From NCBI GenBank assembly GCA_947650285.1, contig CANTFL010001490.1, positions 1 to 64,000 of the forward strand: a DNA stretch of 64,000 bases, written 5' to 3'. The notes beneath the pieces are model-generated. The model searched no databases. It had not been told where the DNA came from and was given only the letters and a program-made list of their open reading frames with translations. Below, in pieces: positions 10,017 through 21,000 of the stretch. The stretch is from Hyaloperonospora brassicae (lineage: Eukaryota; Oomycota; Peronosporomycetes; Peronosporales; Peronosporaceae). The translations under genes were made by a program, and so were the position numbers. Each line of letters opens with the position of its first letter. Position 1 is the stretch's first letter.

Positions 10017-10108
10017 GATCAGATAGTCCTGAATCAAAGCTTATCCTGCTCTGAATGCGGGTGATCAGATAGACCCGAATCGAAGCTCATCCTGCTCTGG
10101 ACGCAACG
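10017..10108 (+). repeat. Two tandem 46-bp units
   Basis: Units 10017-10062 and 10063-10108 both start GATCAGATAG and share the core ATCCTGCTCTG. They are about 85-90% alike and lie over or just past the 3' end of the CDC16 relic. Confidence 0.75.
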
Positions 10109-11770
10109 TATATTCTGAGGTGCTCGTCTGAGTGCACGTTGAAAACAGTGAATATCCTGGTCAAACTTTCCCGTGACGAAAAAAGACAGCCAAGATAATC
10201 GGAAAATTCATGTTTCGTCTCAGCATCAATGCTGCGCATACTCATGTTTGCGCTAGAGTACCCACAGTGGAAAAGCGTTGGTTAGTAAGCTTACATGAGC
10301 CGCTTGCGCTAAAAGTTTGTCGAATATTAGATTTCCAGCTGGACGCTCTGAGCGATGACATCGATACTTACCTCAGGAAGGCCATTGCATAGCGGTATAG
10401 CATTCATGGACGCCATGGTTGCTTGATTACTACTATTTTTGCTTGTAGAGGCACTCCACATTACGTGTCAATCAACAGGTCGGACGGGCTGAGAAGATCT
10501 GCTTGACGGATTATATCTTGGGCTTGGACCAAGTTGTTCGTACGCAAAACCTCAGTTCCATATACAAAACGGGCACACGAGATCCTGGAAAAAGACTCGA
10601 GGCCGTTCGGCACGACGGTATTGCCAAATCACTTTTGTCCTGAGCGCTAAACGAGTTCCCAAGCGCAAATTCATGCAGGCGCAAGCGTGGCTCCAACGAT
10701 ATTGCCTTGCGGCAAACCGCATGGCAGAGTTTACGACGTACACTTCGATGCCACGTATCACACCTTTTACCCATCGAAAATAGCGTTGTGCAGCTTCAAA
10801 ATTTTGAGACAAAAGGTAGTAGCAGCCCACTGTATACCAAGCCGATGCTTAGGTGGGGTATACGTCCACCTAAAGTCCAGTGAAGAGCAAACTTAGCATC
10901 GCACAATTTCACGAGATGAGCACACGACAAAACGACACGAAAGCTGCGAGCCATTTTGTGTGCGCACTGAAAAAACTCGCGCTTCTTGCCAATTTCTACT
11001 GCTTACACACATGTCCGGGAATCACGCGGAAATTGAATGGATCTCCACCACGCATACGAACGAGGTTGCACAGCAACCATGAGCTTTTTTCCTTCCGCTA
11101 AATAAATGCAACGTTTCACCACCAGACCAACGCATGTACCTTCACATGTGGCATACGCTCGCTGTAGATCACGCTGATCCTAACGCGTCATGCTCTTGTC
11201 ACATTCTGCGTTCACATCGGCGAAGACGTATCGATCATCAAAGTCACTTTGCCAACGGGAGATCAATGACCGCGTACGAGTGTGCATTCCCCACAAGCTC
11301 AAACTGTTGCTCCTCCGTGGCAAATTTATCGCCGATAGACTGTACTGGACTGTGCTGCCGAGCCGCATGAAAGACCGCGTGAGACATTCAGACTGCAGCA
11401 TAAGTATCGATATGTGAATCACTTTTCCAATGTGCGTCCGCTTTAGACGCTCCAGCAACTGCGTTTCATCAAGATAAAAGTCAGCAATGCGACAAGCTCT
11501 TTTCCTCCTGAGGTGACAGCATGTATTCGTCGAATGAACGAAAAACGCCGACATTGCACGCCGCACCGCAGCGCAATACGAAAGTAAGTCGTCGCGTTCT
11601 CGCGGTTGCCAATGACTTCGAACGTCTCACCATCAAAAGTGCCAGCGACGCCACCACATTCAATCCATGTGCTTCGTCCGCAGCAGTATCAGCCGGCTGC
11701 ATGTTCTTGTCCAGTCGTACATCGTCCTGCTCCACTATAGGCATCCCTGCTTTCAAAGAATCCAAGCACT
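10060..11770 (-). pseudogene. CDC16: CDC16/APC6-like anaphase-promoting complex subunit, broken
   Basis: On the minus strand, pieces in all three frames follow the order of CDC16, a TPR-repeat subunit of the anaphase-promoting complex that helps ubiquitinate mitotic regulators. From the 5' side: EVIGNRENATTYFRIALRC (about 11620), then YMLSPQEEKSL (about 11515), the TPR signature GCYYLLSQNFEAAQRYF (about 10829-10780), and SFSAQDKSDLAI with TASSLFPGSRVPVLYM (about 10660-10555). Then come RTNNLVQAQDIIRQA across 10530-10490, a PTLF segment near 10270, and a QRALRRAPQN TPR-like piece near 10110. Frames change repeatedly and stops are present, so it is dead. A possible 63-bp GT-AG intron at 10309-10371 suggests decay or duplication of the gene itself rather than a reverse-transcribed copy. 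The N-terminal limit is uncertain. Confidence 0.75.
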
Positions 11771-11780
11771 CGTCTTTCTG

Positions 11781-12298
11781 TCTGATCGCCGGCTAAAAGC
11801 CCACAACCACAATCAGCCCCGAGCTCACACAACTCAAAACGTCAGTGTCCAAATTCAAAACCGCAGCAGCATATTCCTACCCCACACTTTCCCAACGCCC
11901 AAGCTGCACGCAGCGTCACATGAAGAGACAGCCTCGCTCGGATCCGTTTGCTACCGTCCACGTCCACCAATCTGGCTCCCTTACTGCGTAAATCGCGCGA
12001 TGAAACGCTCGATTCCAGTAGCACGCGACTGCAAACAGCAGCACGTCGTGCCCGTCGATAGCAGCACCATCTCCAGCACTAGCTCTAGTGCGAGCTCTAG
12101 CTCCAGCATCATCCCCATCATCATCGTCTCCCATGGCCACAAGTTTGTTCGCATCAACGAACGCGGCCGCAACGTGGTGCTGCTCAATGCACGTCCAGAC
12201 CCAACGACGTCTCATTGTCTCTTTTATTGCCGTCCGTCTGTTGTCGGGCACACGAACAGACGGAAGGCAATCAAATCGTCCAGCGCGCGGGACTCATC

Positions 12299-12366
<68 letters not shown>

Positions 12367-12990
12367 CTCTTGTTACTGCTTCAATAAAAACGAGCGGTCT
12401 CTCCTGCGCGTCTCGCCTCTTCTTCACGTGCCCTTCATCCAGCGTCTCCCGCTGCTTTTTGTCCTGTACATCGGTCTCTTCTCCTCTGTTTTCTATCGCA
12501 TTGGCTAATAATGACCTCGATGCCCTCGTATGCAGATAGCACAGGCCGTCGAACCAATCGCGAGCGAGTGTGCGAGTTGTGCACGTGGCGACTGTGTTAC
12601 GGGCGACTTGCAACACGCGGTAGCAGACAATTGACTCAAGAACGGCCTTATCGTCGGTCGTGGGACTGTGGGAGTATGACGACGACTGTGGTAGTCGATG
12701 CTAAAAGACAGCTGGCGAAACGGGGGTCGACGTGACGAAACACCGCTGAGAGCAAAGAAGCAGAAGGCGAGTGAGGCCAGAAGGAAAAAGCAAGACACAA
12801 ACGCCCAGTCATCAATTGTCCCTGCAGGTGTAAATTCATTGTGTACAAGTCGACAAGTCGCCTATGTTCGCCCTACTTTTACTACTCGTTGTGACTGCAG
12901 TTCTGACCTGACCCCCACCCCCCCGAGTCGTCTGAGACGTTCGGCACTTGTCTTCAGTGGCCTCGAGCCCCACAGGCGATCGAATACATC
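11781..12990. other. Intergenic stretch with one doubtful plus-strand reading frame
   Basis: A plus-strand frame with an ATG at 12000 runs to 12539, but its end is translated from a (TC)n microsatellite and the middle is a Ser-rich run. I recognise no domain. The region may be promoter DNA between the CDC16 relic and the effector. Nothing else is supported. Confidence 0.35.
12303..12364 (+). repeat. (TC)31 microsatellite
   Basis: About 62 bp of uninterrupted TC dinucleotide. Confidence 0.98.
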
Positions 12991-13001
12991 AGTCGCTTGG
13001 A

Positions 13002-13535
13002 TCATTGCAGTCTCGACGGCCTGGCCTTCCCTTGACCATATGCAACTAGATCTACCACTCTCTTGGTTCGTTGCATTGTCGACGTCCTTTTCCGTATCTG
13101 ATGTGGCGGCACGTGAAGCTCAAACTGACCGGGCACAGGCTGTGGAGGCTTGAGCTGATTGAGCTTGAGCTGAACAGGCTTGAGCTGATCAAACTTAGGC
13201 TGAACAGGCTTGAGTTGAACAGGCATAACCTGGCTTGGCGTACTCGAGATCTTCTTCACCACATTCTCCACATTATCAAGAAGTGGTGCCAGAAGACTAG
13301 CCGAGGTCAGCTCTCGCTGCTCGTCCGTGGCTAGTAGTGCCGTTGCTTCCTCCTCTGGCGAATCACGGCTTCGAAGCGACTTCCTTTCACTCGAGTATTC
13401 CGCGGACTGAGCGTTTGGCTGGAGAATACGGGAAACAGGGGCGATATCCGACGTCAGCGCGACTTCGGACTCCGCGATAGCATGACTGCGTTCAAGAACG
13501 GCACACGTGAGAGCGAGGAAGCACGTGAGCCTCAT
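13002..13535 (-). CDS. Candidate RxLR-like secreted effector, 177 aa
   Basis: ATG at 13535; the start is chosen because a signal peptide follows at once (MRLTCFLALTCAVLE, likely cleavage near residues 20-23). KSLR at residues 52-55 fits an RxLR-type host-targeting motif with K in place of the first R. An acidic EEE at 61-63 resembles the dEER part without the final R. Residues about 105-135 are three to four imperfect units of QLKP/VQ. A basic segment at 148-159 (RKRTSTMQRTKR) could act as a nuclear signal. RxLR proteins are delivered by oomycetes into plant cells; the molecular target cannot be told. The start is about 30 bp from an Inr/FPR-like core promoter. No WY fold is visible. It could instead be a non-RxLR secreted protein. 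There are no frame defects. Confidence 0.7.
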   Translation of the reverse strand: MRLTCFLALTCAVLERSHAIAESEVALTSDIAPVSRILQPNAQSAEYSSERKSLRSRDSPEEEATALLATDEQRELTSASLLAPLLDNVENVVKKISSTPSQVMPVQLKPVQPKFDQLKPVQLKLNQLKPPQPVPGQFELHVPPHQIRKRTSTMQRTKRVVDLVAYGQGKARPSRLQ

Positions 13536-13556
13536 GTTGTCACACGATAGGGCGAG

Positions 13557-13578
13557 AGGGAAAGTTGAGAAATGCGAA
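13557..13578 (-). promoter_or_regulatory. Oomycete Inr/FPR core promoter of the RxLR-like gene
   Basis: On the minus strand GCATTTCTCAACTTTCCC fits the oomycete initiator plus flanking promoter region (pyrimidine-CATT-type initiator followed by a CA(A/C)TTT-C block). It predicts a 5' leader of roughly 35 nt before the ATG at 13535. Confidence 0.6.
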
Positions 13579-13648
13579 GCAAACGAAACGTGGCGGCCAC
13601 TGATCGTGGCAGTGAACTTGTTTCGTTGGGATACTGAAGTTTGGTATC

Positions 13649-13706
13649 GTGGCACAGAGGGGTCTGTCTGTATCTTTGTGACACAGAGGGGTCTGTCTTT
13701 ATCTTC
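13649..13706 (+). repeat. Two tandem 29-bp units upstream of the effector
   Basis: 13649-13677 and 13678-13706 share CACAGAGGGGTCTGTCT. A third partial unit starts at 13707. They lie about 110 bp upstream of the effector start. Confidence 0.85.
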
Positions 13707-13860
13707 GTGACACACACTTTGGATGATGACTCGCCCGTATCGAATGATGAGACAGCGACACGAGGTCCGCTTCAGAAAGCGGAAAAGACCCTTTTATGAG
13801 TCAAATAATCGCATTTGGTGGGTCAGAGCTTATTTATGGCGGACAGAGGGACAGCGAGAC

Positions 13861-13908
13861 AAGCGACTGGAGGGACAGTGGGATAAACGACTGGAGGGAC
13901 AGTGGGCC
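13861..13908 (+). repeat. Two tandem 24-bp units
   Basis: 13861-13884 and 13885-13908 share CGACTGGAGGGACAGTGGG. Confidence 0.85.
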
Positions 13909-14945
13909 CTTTGCTGGTCGCATCAGATCATTCCCGCGTGTCCATAATCTGGATGCGCTGTATGGCTTCCAATCGTCTTTCTACGGAAAAATATCGGTCG
14001 TCTTTCCCCTTTGCGTCAATAAGCCCTCACCCGGCAAAATTTTAGATCTCATTGATTGATGTTCAAAAGGAGGATACAAAAAACGCAGAAGATAAGCACG
14101 AACATAAAAATGCACTACAAGATGAGAAAGGACAAACGCACGCCAAATAAACAAAACATGCCATACAAGATAGAAAATAGAAGTAAGGCACTGACGACGT
14201 ATTTGATACGTACGATTATACACATGCCTGGAATCATCCGTCTGTTCACGTGTACCTTCTTCGTTTCTTCTCGTACTTGATCAACAAATGCAGTTGCGCT
14301 TTCTGCAGTCAAAATTTTGTTGAGCAAGTGGAAACAGGTGCGCTGGCTCTTCGAGCGTAGTCCAATAGTGCACACTATCTGTCTTCTGGGAGTCTACGTC
14401 TCTTTTATCTCTTTTGTCCGTACACAACTTGTTTGATATTGCGTTTATGTGTAGCTGTCGCCTTGGCGGTAGGTATCGCTAGAAAGGATTGGGAAGGGTT
14501 GGCGCCGTGTCAAAGTGTCGCTGTATATTACTGCGCCTGATGCAGCATATACGATGCCGAACAAAGGAGATAGCAAGAGCAGATATGATACTGAAAAGGC
14601 CGACAGAAAATGATAATGCTGTCGCGGGCCATACTAAGTGGAATGCGCGCTAGTATAGCCCGCATGTTGCTGGAGTGATATGGTTGTCACACAAGAAGCC
14701 ACTAACTGGGGTAGTGACGACGGTGTCAATTTGAGTGTTGGCGTCCGAAAGCTGTGACGATGGGTGCAATATTGCGATCTGCGGCGGATGAGATGATGCT
14801 TACCAGCATGTGCACCTTTGACCACTCGGTCCACATCGAAGACGTAGCACATTGACAACTCAGTAGCTACATTATCGATACCGTCGGTCCACTTGCGATT
14901 ACACAGAATCGTGATGCTCGTGCCGTAGCCTATGCATTCTGTAGC
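13909..14945. other. Single-copy DNA with no gene recognised
   Basis: Only short frames without domain signatures. A minus-strand frame of about 100 codons ends at 14634 and reads into the solo LTR, but it is not recognisable. Confidence 0.5.
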
Positions 14946-15345
14946 AAAGGTGTAACGGGGCACACCCTTGTGTGAACTTAACGCAAGGGTTTAGGTGCCC
15001 CGACAAGCGTAAACGAGGCAAACGAGGAAGAGTAGGATAAGGGAAAAGTAAAACTGTTGAATTAATATAATTAAGTTGTTTTGCTAATGTCTCTCTGTTT
15101 AGCCTGACTTAATTATGCTAATATAACTGAGTGTATGGTGACGTCTCGTCACCACCCATTGCGCGCGTCCTGCGGCGATTGGTGGGTTGATATCATCAAG
15201 ATATCAACCAATGAGCAGACCCTTTGGTCGCCTCACCAATATCACCACTATCGGTGGTTTGTTCAAAGAATATTCAACTTAATATTCTTTATTGTCACTT
15301 TCTTTAGTGACAATTATATGTAACGGGCTGCCCCGTTACAAAAGG
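14946..15345 (-). repeat. Solo LTR of the element C family with AAAGG target duplication
   Basis: 14951-15340 (390 bp) is TGTAACGGGG to CCCCGTTACA. Its reverse complement matches the LTR at 56887-57281 over its length with moderate divergence. AAAGG flanks it on both sides (14946-14950 and 15341-15345). It is a single LTR left after internal recombination. Confidence 0.92.
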
Positions 15346-15568
15346 CATACGCGTGTCAACGGATTTGTTCGTGCACAAAGGAGTGGTCAATGGAAACATT
15401 AAACGATCTAGCATCGCCGAACCACTGACGATTTGGTATATTTTAATTTGCACCGACGTTTGTACGTATCATATAACGACTGGACCAACATCATTCCACT
15501 TGACAGATTGGACACTTCGAGCAACAACGGACATAAACGAAGAATTCCTAAGAGCCAGTCATCTGGCC
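15346..15568. other. Short single-copy stretch, nothing recognised
   Basis: 223 bp between the solo LTR and the copy B LTR without a supported feature. Confidence 0.5.
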
Positions 15569-16005
15569 TGTAACGGGATAAACCCAATCCATATATTTGA
15601 TACGAATGTATCGATTTTTGAATATTATCGTTATAGATAATATACAATCAACACCACTAGAGATAAGCGATGTTGGCAGAATCTTACCCCCGAGGATAAT
15701 ATTCTTGGGTGCTCCACTTCTTGGTCGCTTTAGACAATACATCAACCAAATTAACAACCAATCGCTGCTGGACGCGCGCAATGGGTGATGAGCAAGAGAC
15801 CTACATAGGTGATTGTAGCTTAATATAGATAGATTAAGACAAATATGGCTTACTATAGAAACAAAATATTAGATAACAGCTCTACTTTTTCCTTTAGACA
15901 GAGCTTTCGAGTTCTGCCTACTTTTCTGCGATTTCTCGCCACGTGTACGTGACGTCGAGTGCACACAACCTTCTGTTATGTGGACATCAGGCGTGCCCCG
16001 TAGCA
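15569..16005 (+). repeat. 5' LTR of copy B
   Basis: 437 bp, TGTAACGGGA at the start and CCCCGTAGCA at the end. Same family as the LTRs at 3454, 3975 and 30579, but diverged. Confidence 0.85.
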
Positions 16006-16007
16006 CA

Positions 16008-16025
16008 TGGTGGCACTTTCGTAGT
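16008..16025 (+). promoter_or_regulatory. tRNA primer-binding site of copy B
   Basis: TGGTGGCACTTTCGTAGT begins two bases after the LTR, the usual position for a site complementary to a tRNA 3' end (TGG pairs with CCA). Compare TGGCAGCACTTTG at 57284. Confidence 0.6.
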
Positions 16026-16043
16026 CCGTCCATCGACCAGGAC

Positions 16044-16579
16044 TGTAGCGGAGCTACACAGCTCCTTAAGTCAGAGGAAGACTTAACGCTAAATGAGCAA
16101 CTTTGGTTCTACGAACCCGACTCAAAGAGTCAACTGATTCGAGAGCTAAGGTTTGGTTCAAAGAACCCGATTCAAAGAGTCAACAAGCTCAGAGAGCTTA
16201 CGGTCCCTCTATCAGGGGGACCAAACGATTCAAAGAATCAAACGCACTGAGTGCACAAGGAGTAGATGCCTTAACAAGGCGTTGCTACTTCCTTACGATC
16301 GCAAGACGCCTCACTCAGAGAGGCACGTGTCTTTCGTTGATCAAAATAGGAACTGAATTTTAGTTCTTTCTCTCACCTAAAAGAATCCTTAGAACAAAGT
16401 GATAAATATACTCACTAATGTCCTAAATAAACGTAATAAAAGATCTTGTAATTAATGGTTGACAGACATCAGTTTTTAACAATTGATAGTTGTGTTCTAA
16501 TATTACTTTAAAGATGATCCCATGCCTTGTGTGTACCACACCTATTGTCGACTACCAGTCGACGAGTAAATCCGTTCCA
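16044..16579 (-). repeat. 3' LTR of element N (left copy)
   Basis: 536 bp. On the plus strand it begins TGTAGCGGAGCTACA and ends CCGTTCCA. Its first 280 bp are a chain of small inverted repeats (for example TTAAGTC/GACTTAA, GGTCCC/GGGACC, GATTC/GAATC, GCCTT/AAGGC, GCCTC/GAGGC). Confidence 0.9.
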
Positions 16580-16591
16580 CCCTCCCCCACC
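16580..16591 (-). promoter_or_regulatory. Polypurine tract of element N
   Basis: GGTGGGGGAGGG on the minus strand abuts the 3' LTR. Confidence 0.8.
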
Positions 16592-16686
16592 AGACTGACG
16601 TTTCCACAAAACGTCGATTGAATTCTTTCCTCGAAGAGGACGGTGTGTGTGCGCTTCAACCTCACGGTTAGCAGAACACCAAACAC

Positions 16687-17272
16687 CATGGCATCGCCAC
16701 CCATAAGTCCTCGACTGTTTCGTCTTACCTTGGCATCGATGTGGATGTGTATTATGGTAGCGATACCGATATCCATGGTGAAGTGAGGACAATGTCCAGC
16801 GCCAGTGCAAGAGGCACCGCCTCATATTGCACCAAACCCATTTGCCGAGCGTGGCGAAGCCAATGCGCCATCGGCGCCGCATCAAACACTTATCGTGGGC
16901 GATGCCATCATCATCACGAATCCGCTCGATGAGCAACAAAAGTTAGCTATCCAACGAGAAAAAAACGCTCAGCGCCGCATGCAGCTTGCTGCAACCCTTG
17001 AGGATCGTCATGGCTATCTATTCACACCACTCAATGTGAAGGAGTGTGTACGCCAAACTATAGGTCGTTCTTTGGCAACGATGACCATTGGCGATGAGCC
17101 TACATCTTTTGATGAGATGGCGAGTCGACAGGCACTTCGTGAGAGGTACCAGCAACCCCTCTTGACGACTCAGAGTCAATACAAGTTGCGACTTGACACG
17201 CAAGCACGGGGTGCACCGGATCTACCGATGAAGGGTATACACATCCTCTTATTCGCAGGAGAATCTCAGTAA
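16687..17272 (+). pseudogene. Antisense gene of element N, 5' part
   Basis: The plus strand opposes element N. An ATG at 16687 opens 32 codons with a hydrophobic stretch (ASMWMCIMVAIPISMV) and stops at 16786. A frame open from 16787 to 17272 then gives about 160 residues, including DEQQKLAIQREKNAQRRM and RYQQPLLTTQSQYKLRLD, without a recognised domain. The composition looks protein-coding and the region has no other known role. By position it matches the antisense gene of element C: between chromodomain and 3' LTR, opposite strand, hydrophobic start. Continuity between pieces is broken by stops. Confidence 0.5.
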
Positions 17273-17575
17273 GAAGAAGACAACGCTTTTGTTTGCTGGT
17301 TGCATCGGAAACGACACCTCAGCAGCGTGTTAGCTCTCAGAGCAAATGCCGATGTGGCAGATGTTCGTCTAGAGCGAAAGCCTCGGTATGATTAATCCAA
17401 GCTTAAGGCCAATAGCCAGTTGCGAACTTGCACACGCTATGCTCCGGCTGTGCCGATTGATGTGGGTGTTGGTCAAGCGGGACCCAACTACCCACCTGCC
17501 TCCACCACTATTGGTTAGAAGCGCTCTCGGTCGAGGGATGACCCATGCCACGATGTTCAAAAACATCAACGGCGT

Positions 17576-18004
17576 ATGGTCAATCCTGCCGAAGGGGTCT
17601 CTCAAACTCCCACGGGTTTTCCGACTCTGAATACTCTAGCCACTTCACCAGATACTGGTATTGACTCTGACGACGACGTCGTTTCAGGAGTCGCTCCTCA
17701 TGGAACTGTCGGTTCCCTTGCTCATCGACCAGCGTCGGAGGTGGTCGGTATACCGAAAGAGGAGCATGAGAAGATGCTTCTCGAGCTGAGTGGTCTCCGT
17801 GAGACATTGGGTAAGACCCAGAGTGTGTTTGACGCGATGCGAGCCCGTGTCCAGGCGTTGGAGTCGGGCCAAGCCCGGATGGAGGCTCAGCTTGACCTCC
17901 TGATACGGATTCAGCAAATCGATGGCAAGGCCAACCTACCCGGCGCAAGCGCCTCCAAATTCACATGGAACGGATCCCGATACGGCTTAAGCAAAACAAC
18001 GTAG
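17576..18004 (+). CDS. Antisense gene of element N, coiled-coil part
   Basis: ATG at 17576 and 142 codons. Residues 1-60 are acidic/Ser-rich. Residues about 63-115 (from EEHEKMLLELSGLRETL to EAQLDLLIRIQQ) show leucine/hydrophobic heptads typical of a coiled coil. The frame lies opposite the chromodomain and integrase-chromodomain linker of pol on the minus strand. It probably continues the upstream antisense frame that stops at 17272. The partner is unknown; a coiled coil suggests self-assembly or protein binding. It could be a by-product of the opposite strand, but the same arrangement recurs in element C. Confidence 0.5.
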   Translation: MVNPAEGVSQTPTGFPTLNTLATSPDTGIDSDDDVVSGVAPHGTVGSLAHRPASEVVGIPKEEHEKMLLELSGLRETLGKTQSVFDAMRARVQALESGQARMEAQLDLLIRIQQIDGKANLPGASASKFTWNGSRYGLSKTT

Positions 18005-21000
18005 AACACGGGGTGTGTGCGCAGTTTTCGCGGAGCGTTGAGCGTATACGGAAGTCCCTTCTTGGCGACGACCGTGAATGGTCCAATGAAGCGCGGGCGC
18101 AACTTTGTCTAGAAGACAGCATACACTACATCTGTAGGTAGGTTTTTAGCATTGAGTAGACTTGGTCTCCGACTTCATAACGTTCAATGCAACTTCTGCC
18201 TTTATCATCAGCTTGTTCCTTCTGCTTGTCTTGGCTATCATCCAGTGTGTCACGCACATGTCGTAAGATATTCAATCGCGTTGCGATAAACTCGCTTACC
18301 TGTTTTTGAACAGTAGAAGGGCTGATATCAGCAAGCCGATCGGCAACTCCTTCCTCACCAAGCCCTGAACCACGCAGTGGTAGCATTAACGGAACGCGAG
18401 GGTGTGTGAGACCATTCACATAAAATGGTGTGCAGCCGGTGGAGGCATGGACGGCGTTATTCAACGCAAAACTCAACGACAGGGAGCATCGAACTCCAAC
18501 GCTTCGGCGTTTCAGCGCAAACACTGCGCAAGATGTCACCGATGATGCGATTCACTCGCTCGGTTCGACCATCATTCTGCGGATGATCCGCTGTGGACAT
18601 GTCCAAACACCTGCGCGACAACGCATCATCCAAAGCATTCTGCTTGCCCGGATTATACTTCACCTCTAAGTTGTACTCGGCAACATAGAAAAGTCAACGA
18701 GCCATTCTCTGAGAGAGGTGAAGCGACTGGGTCGCAGTGCGTAGTGACGCATGATCTGTATAGATCACAAATGGCTTAGATTCAAGAAGATTAACGTTAA
18801 ATTTGACGAGAGCATACTTCATGGCAAGTAGCTCTTTTTCATGAAAAGGATAGTTCTTTTCTGCATCATTCATCTGCCGGGACTCAAACGAAATAACGCG
18901 TTCCCGTTCATCAGAATCTGTATATATCAGGGCGCTGCCTATGGAAAAGTCGGATGCGTCACAGACGACACTGAAAGATCGATCAGGATCAGGCAAAGTC
19001 AAGATTGGCGCATGAAGGAGACTCTCCTTTACTGCTTGAAAAGCATCATTCTCGGTGCTATTCCAGCACCATTCCACATTCTTTTTAAGAAGATTGGATA
19101 ATGGCCGAGCCATATCTGCGTAATTCGCACTTAAATTGTGCAAGTAATTGGCAAAGCCAAGCCACTTGCGTAAGTCCTTTTAGTTCTTTGGAACCGGCCA
19201 ATCAACTATGGCTTTTACCTTAGCGGGATCCGCTCTAAGGCCTCGCTTACCAATAAAGCACCCTAACAAGGGAATCCCTTCTGCATCAAAAATGCACTTA
19301 GACGCGTTGGCGTACAACTTATTCGTGCGCATGCACTCAAGCACCGCTCGTAAAAGGTCAATGTGATTGTCCACATCTGACCGACCGTTCATAGCACGAC
19401 AATGGACAAAGATGTCATCAAAGTATGTCTGTGCATAACCTCTGTGAGGTCTGAAAATTTTAGTCACAAGACGATTGAACGTAGCCGGGGCATTTGATAA
19501 CCGTTGCGACATAACGAGCCACTCCCAGAGCATACTCCTTGGAGTGCTGACCGGTGTCAGCAGAATTTCGCTTTCTCTCATGAGAAGCTGGTAATAACCA
19601 TCAACTAGGTCGAGTGCACTGTACATCTTACATCCCACCATGTTGTTGTGAATATCACCTTTTTTAGGGAATGGTGTCTATTCCTGGATGGTGGCCGCAA
19701 TAAGCTTATTGTAAGCATGAACAATGTGCCACTTCCCATTGGCCTTTTGACACAGAAGGTCGGTATGGAATTAGAGGGATTTGCTCTCACGAACCATACC
19801 ATCCGCGTGCTTTGCACGAAAGAAGACGTTAATGAAGTCACGATGTTCCTTCGGTAAAGGCCACATCCGTGTCACACCGTATTTAGTTCCAGAAACTAAG
19901 TCATTTTCATGACGACCACCTCTGTCAGGAGGTAAGATAGACGGTGGGTCGTGGCACACCACGTGTTGAAAATGCTTTACCAAAGGATAGAACGGATCAA
20001 GAGGATCTTTAATAATCGCATATACACTACGGACATTCAATGCAGCCATTGTGTCCTCAAGGACAGACTCGTCCAATAACGAGGATGAGTCAGCTCAAAA
20101 TCCGGCTGAATGACCACTAATTCGGATTATTCTCCTGCCTGTGAGGCTTTGCTAAATTCGCCGTCAGACATTTCGTCTAGTTCAAAGAGAGTATCCAAGG
20201 ATGGAAGAGTCTCAAGACTAATATGCCATCAATCTGGCCAGTCAACCCATTGACAAGTGTATATAGTGTAATATTACTACTATCACTTCGTGACTTCTTA
20301 GACGTAGGTGGCTCAACAATTGCCACCCTACGCTGAGATTGTTTCCTCAAAGAAACCTTACGCCTCCTAGAGGCCGGTACAATAGGGTCTTCGTGGTTGC
20401 TGTTCATTTTAGCACGCTCTATACGAGAAGTCATGTCTTGAACGACATCTGGTGAAGTTATACGTAAATCGAACACTTCACCTAGTGGAATTACACGTAC
20501 CACTTCACTTACATCATTCGTTCCTAGCCCATATTATCTGGATTCATGCCATCAATTTCATTACCGACATTCCGTGAGGTGCCATCTCAGCCACACTCTG
20601 TGGGATTTCACGTGCCACTTCACGTACATCATCCGGGCCTAGCCCTGAATGGTCTGGCTTCTCGCCATCAATGTCATTACCGACATTCAGTGAGGTGCCA
20701 CCTCGGCCGCCCTCACTCGGTTGAATTTCACGTGCCACCACTCTCACATCAGAGGAATTTTATTTGTGATGACTCAGCCCTAGGCCAACCATGCCTGCAG
20801 CATGCAGTGACTCTGTATCACAACGAGTATCACTCAACGGAGTATAACTGCCTTCACATTCGGTGAAAGAGCTCCGCTCAATATTAATGTCATTGATATT
20901 GGCGTTAATCAGCTCTGACATACCAATGTCCAGCACATTGACATCTTCCGTCAAGGGCTCGCGCCAATATCGCTTTTGTTGCCTAGCAAAGGTGTGTTCA

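Noticed and set aside
11667..12539. 290-codon plus-strand frame
   Set aside because: Much of it is translated microsatellite and the start does not look like a coding start. The first part is antisense to the CDC16 relic.
12224..12616. Arg/Glu repeat protein on the minus strand
   Set aside because: The (RE)n stretch is only the translation of the TC microsatellite.
12505..12798. Minus-strand frame with a signal-peptide-like start
   Set aside because: The apparent start codon is GTG. No ATG precedes the hydrophobic part and no promoter motif fits.
14634..14963. Minus-strand frame ending inside the solo LTR as an interrupted host gene
   Set aside because: Joining the sequence across the LTR insertion in that frame meets a stop at once, and no domain is recognised.
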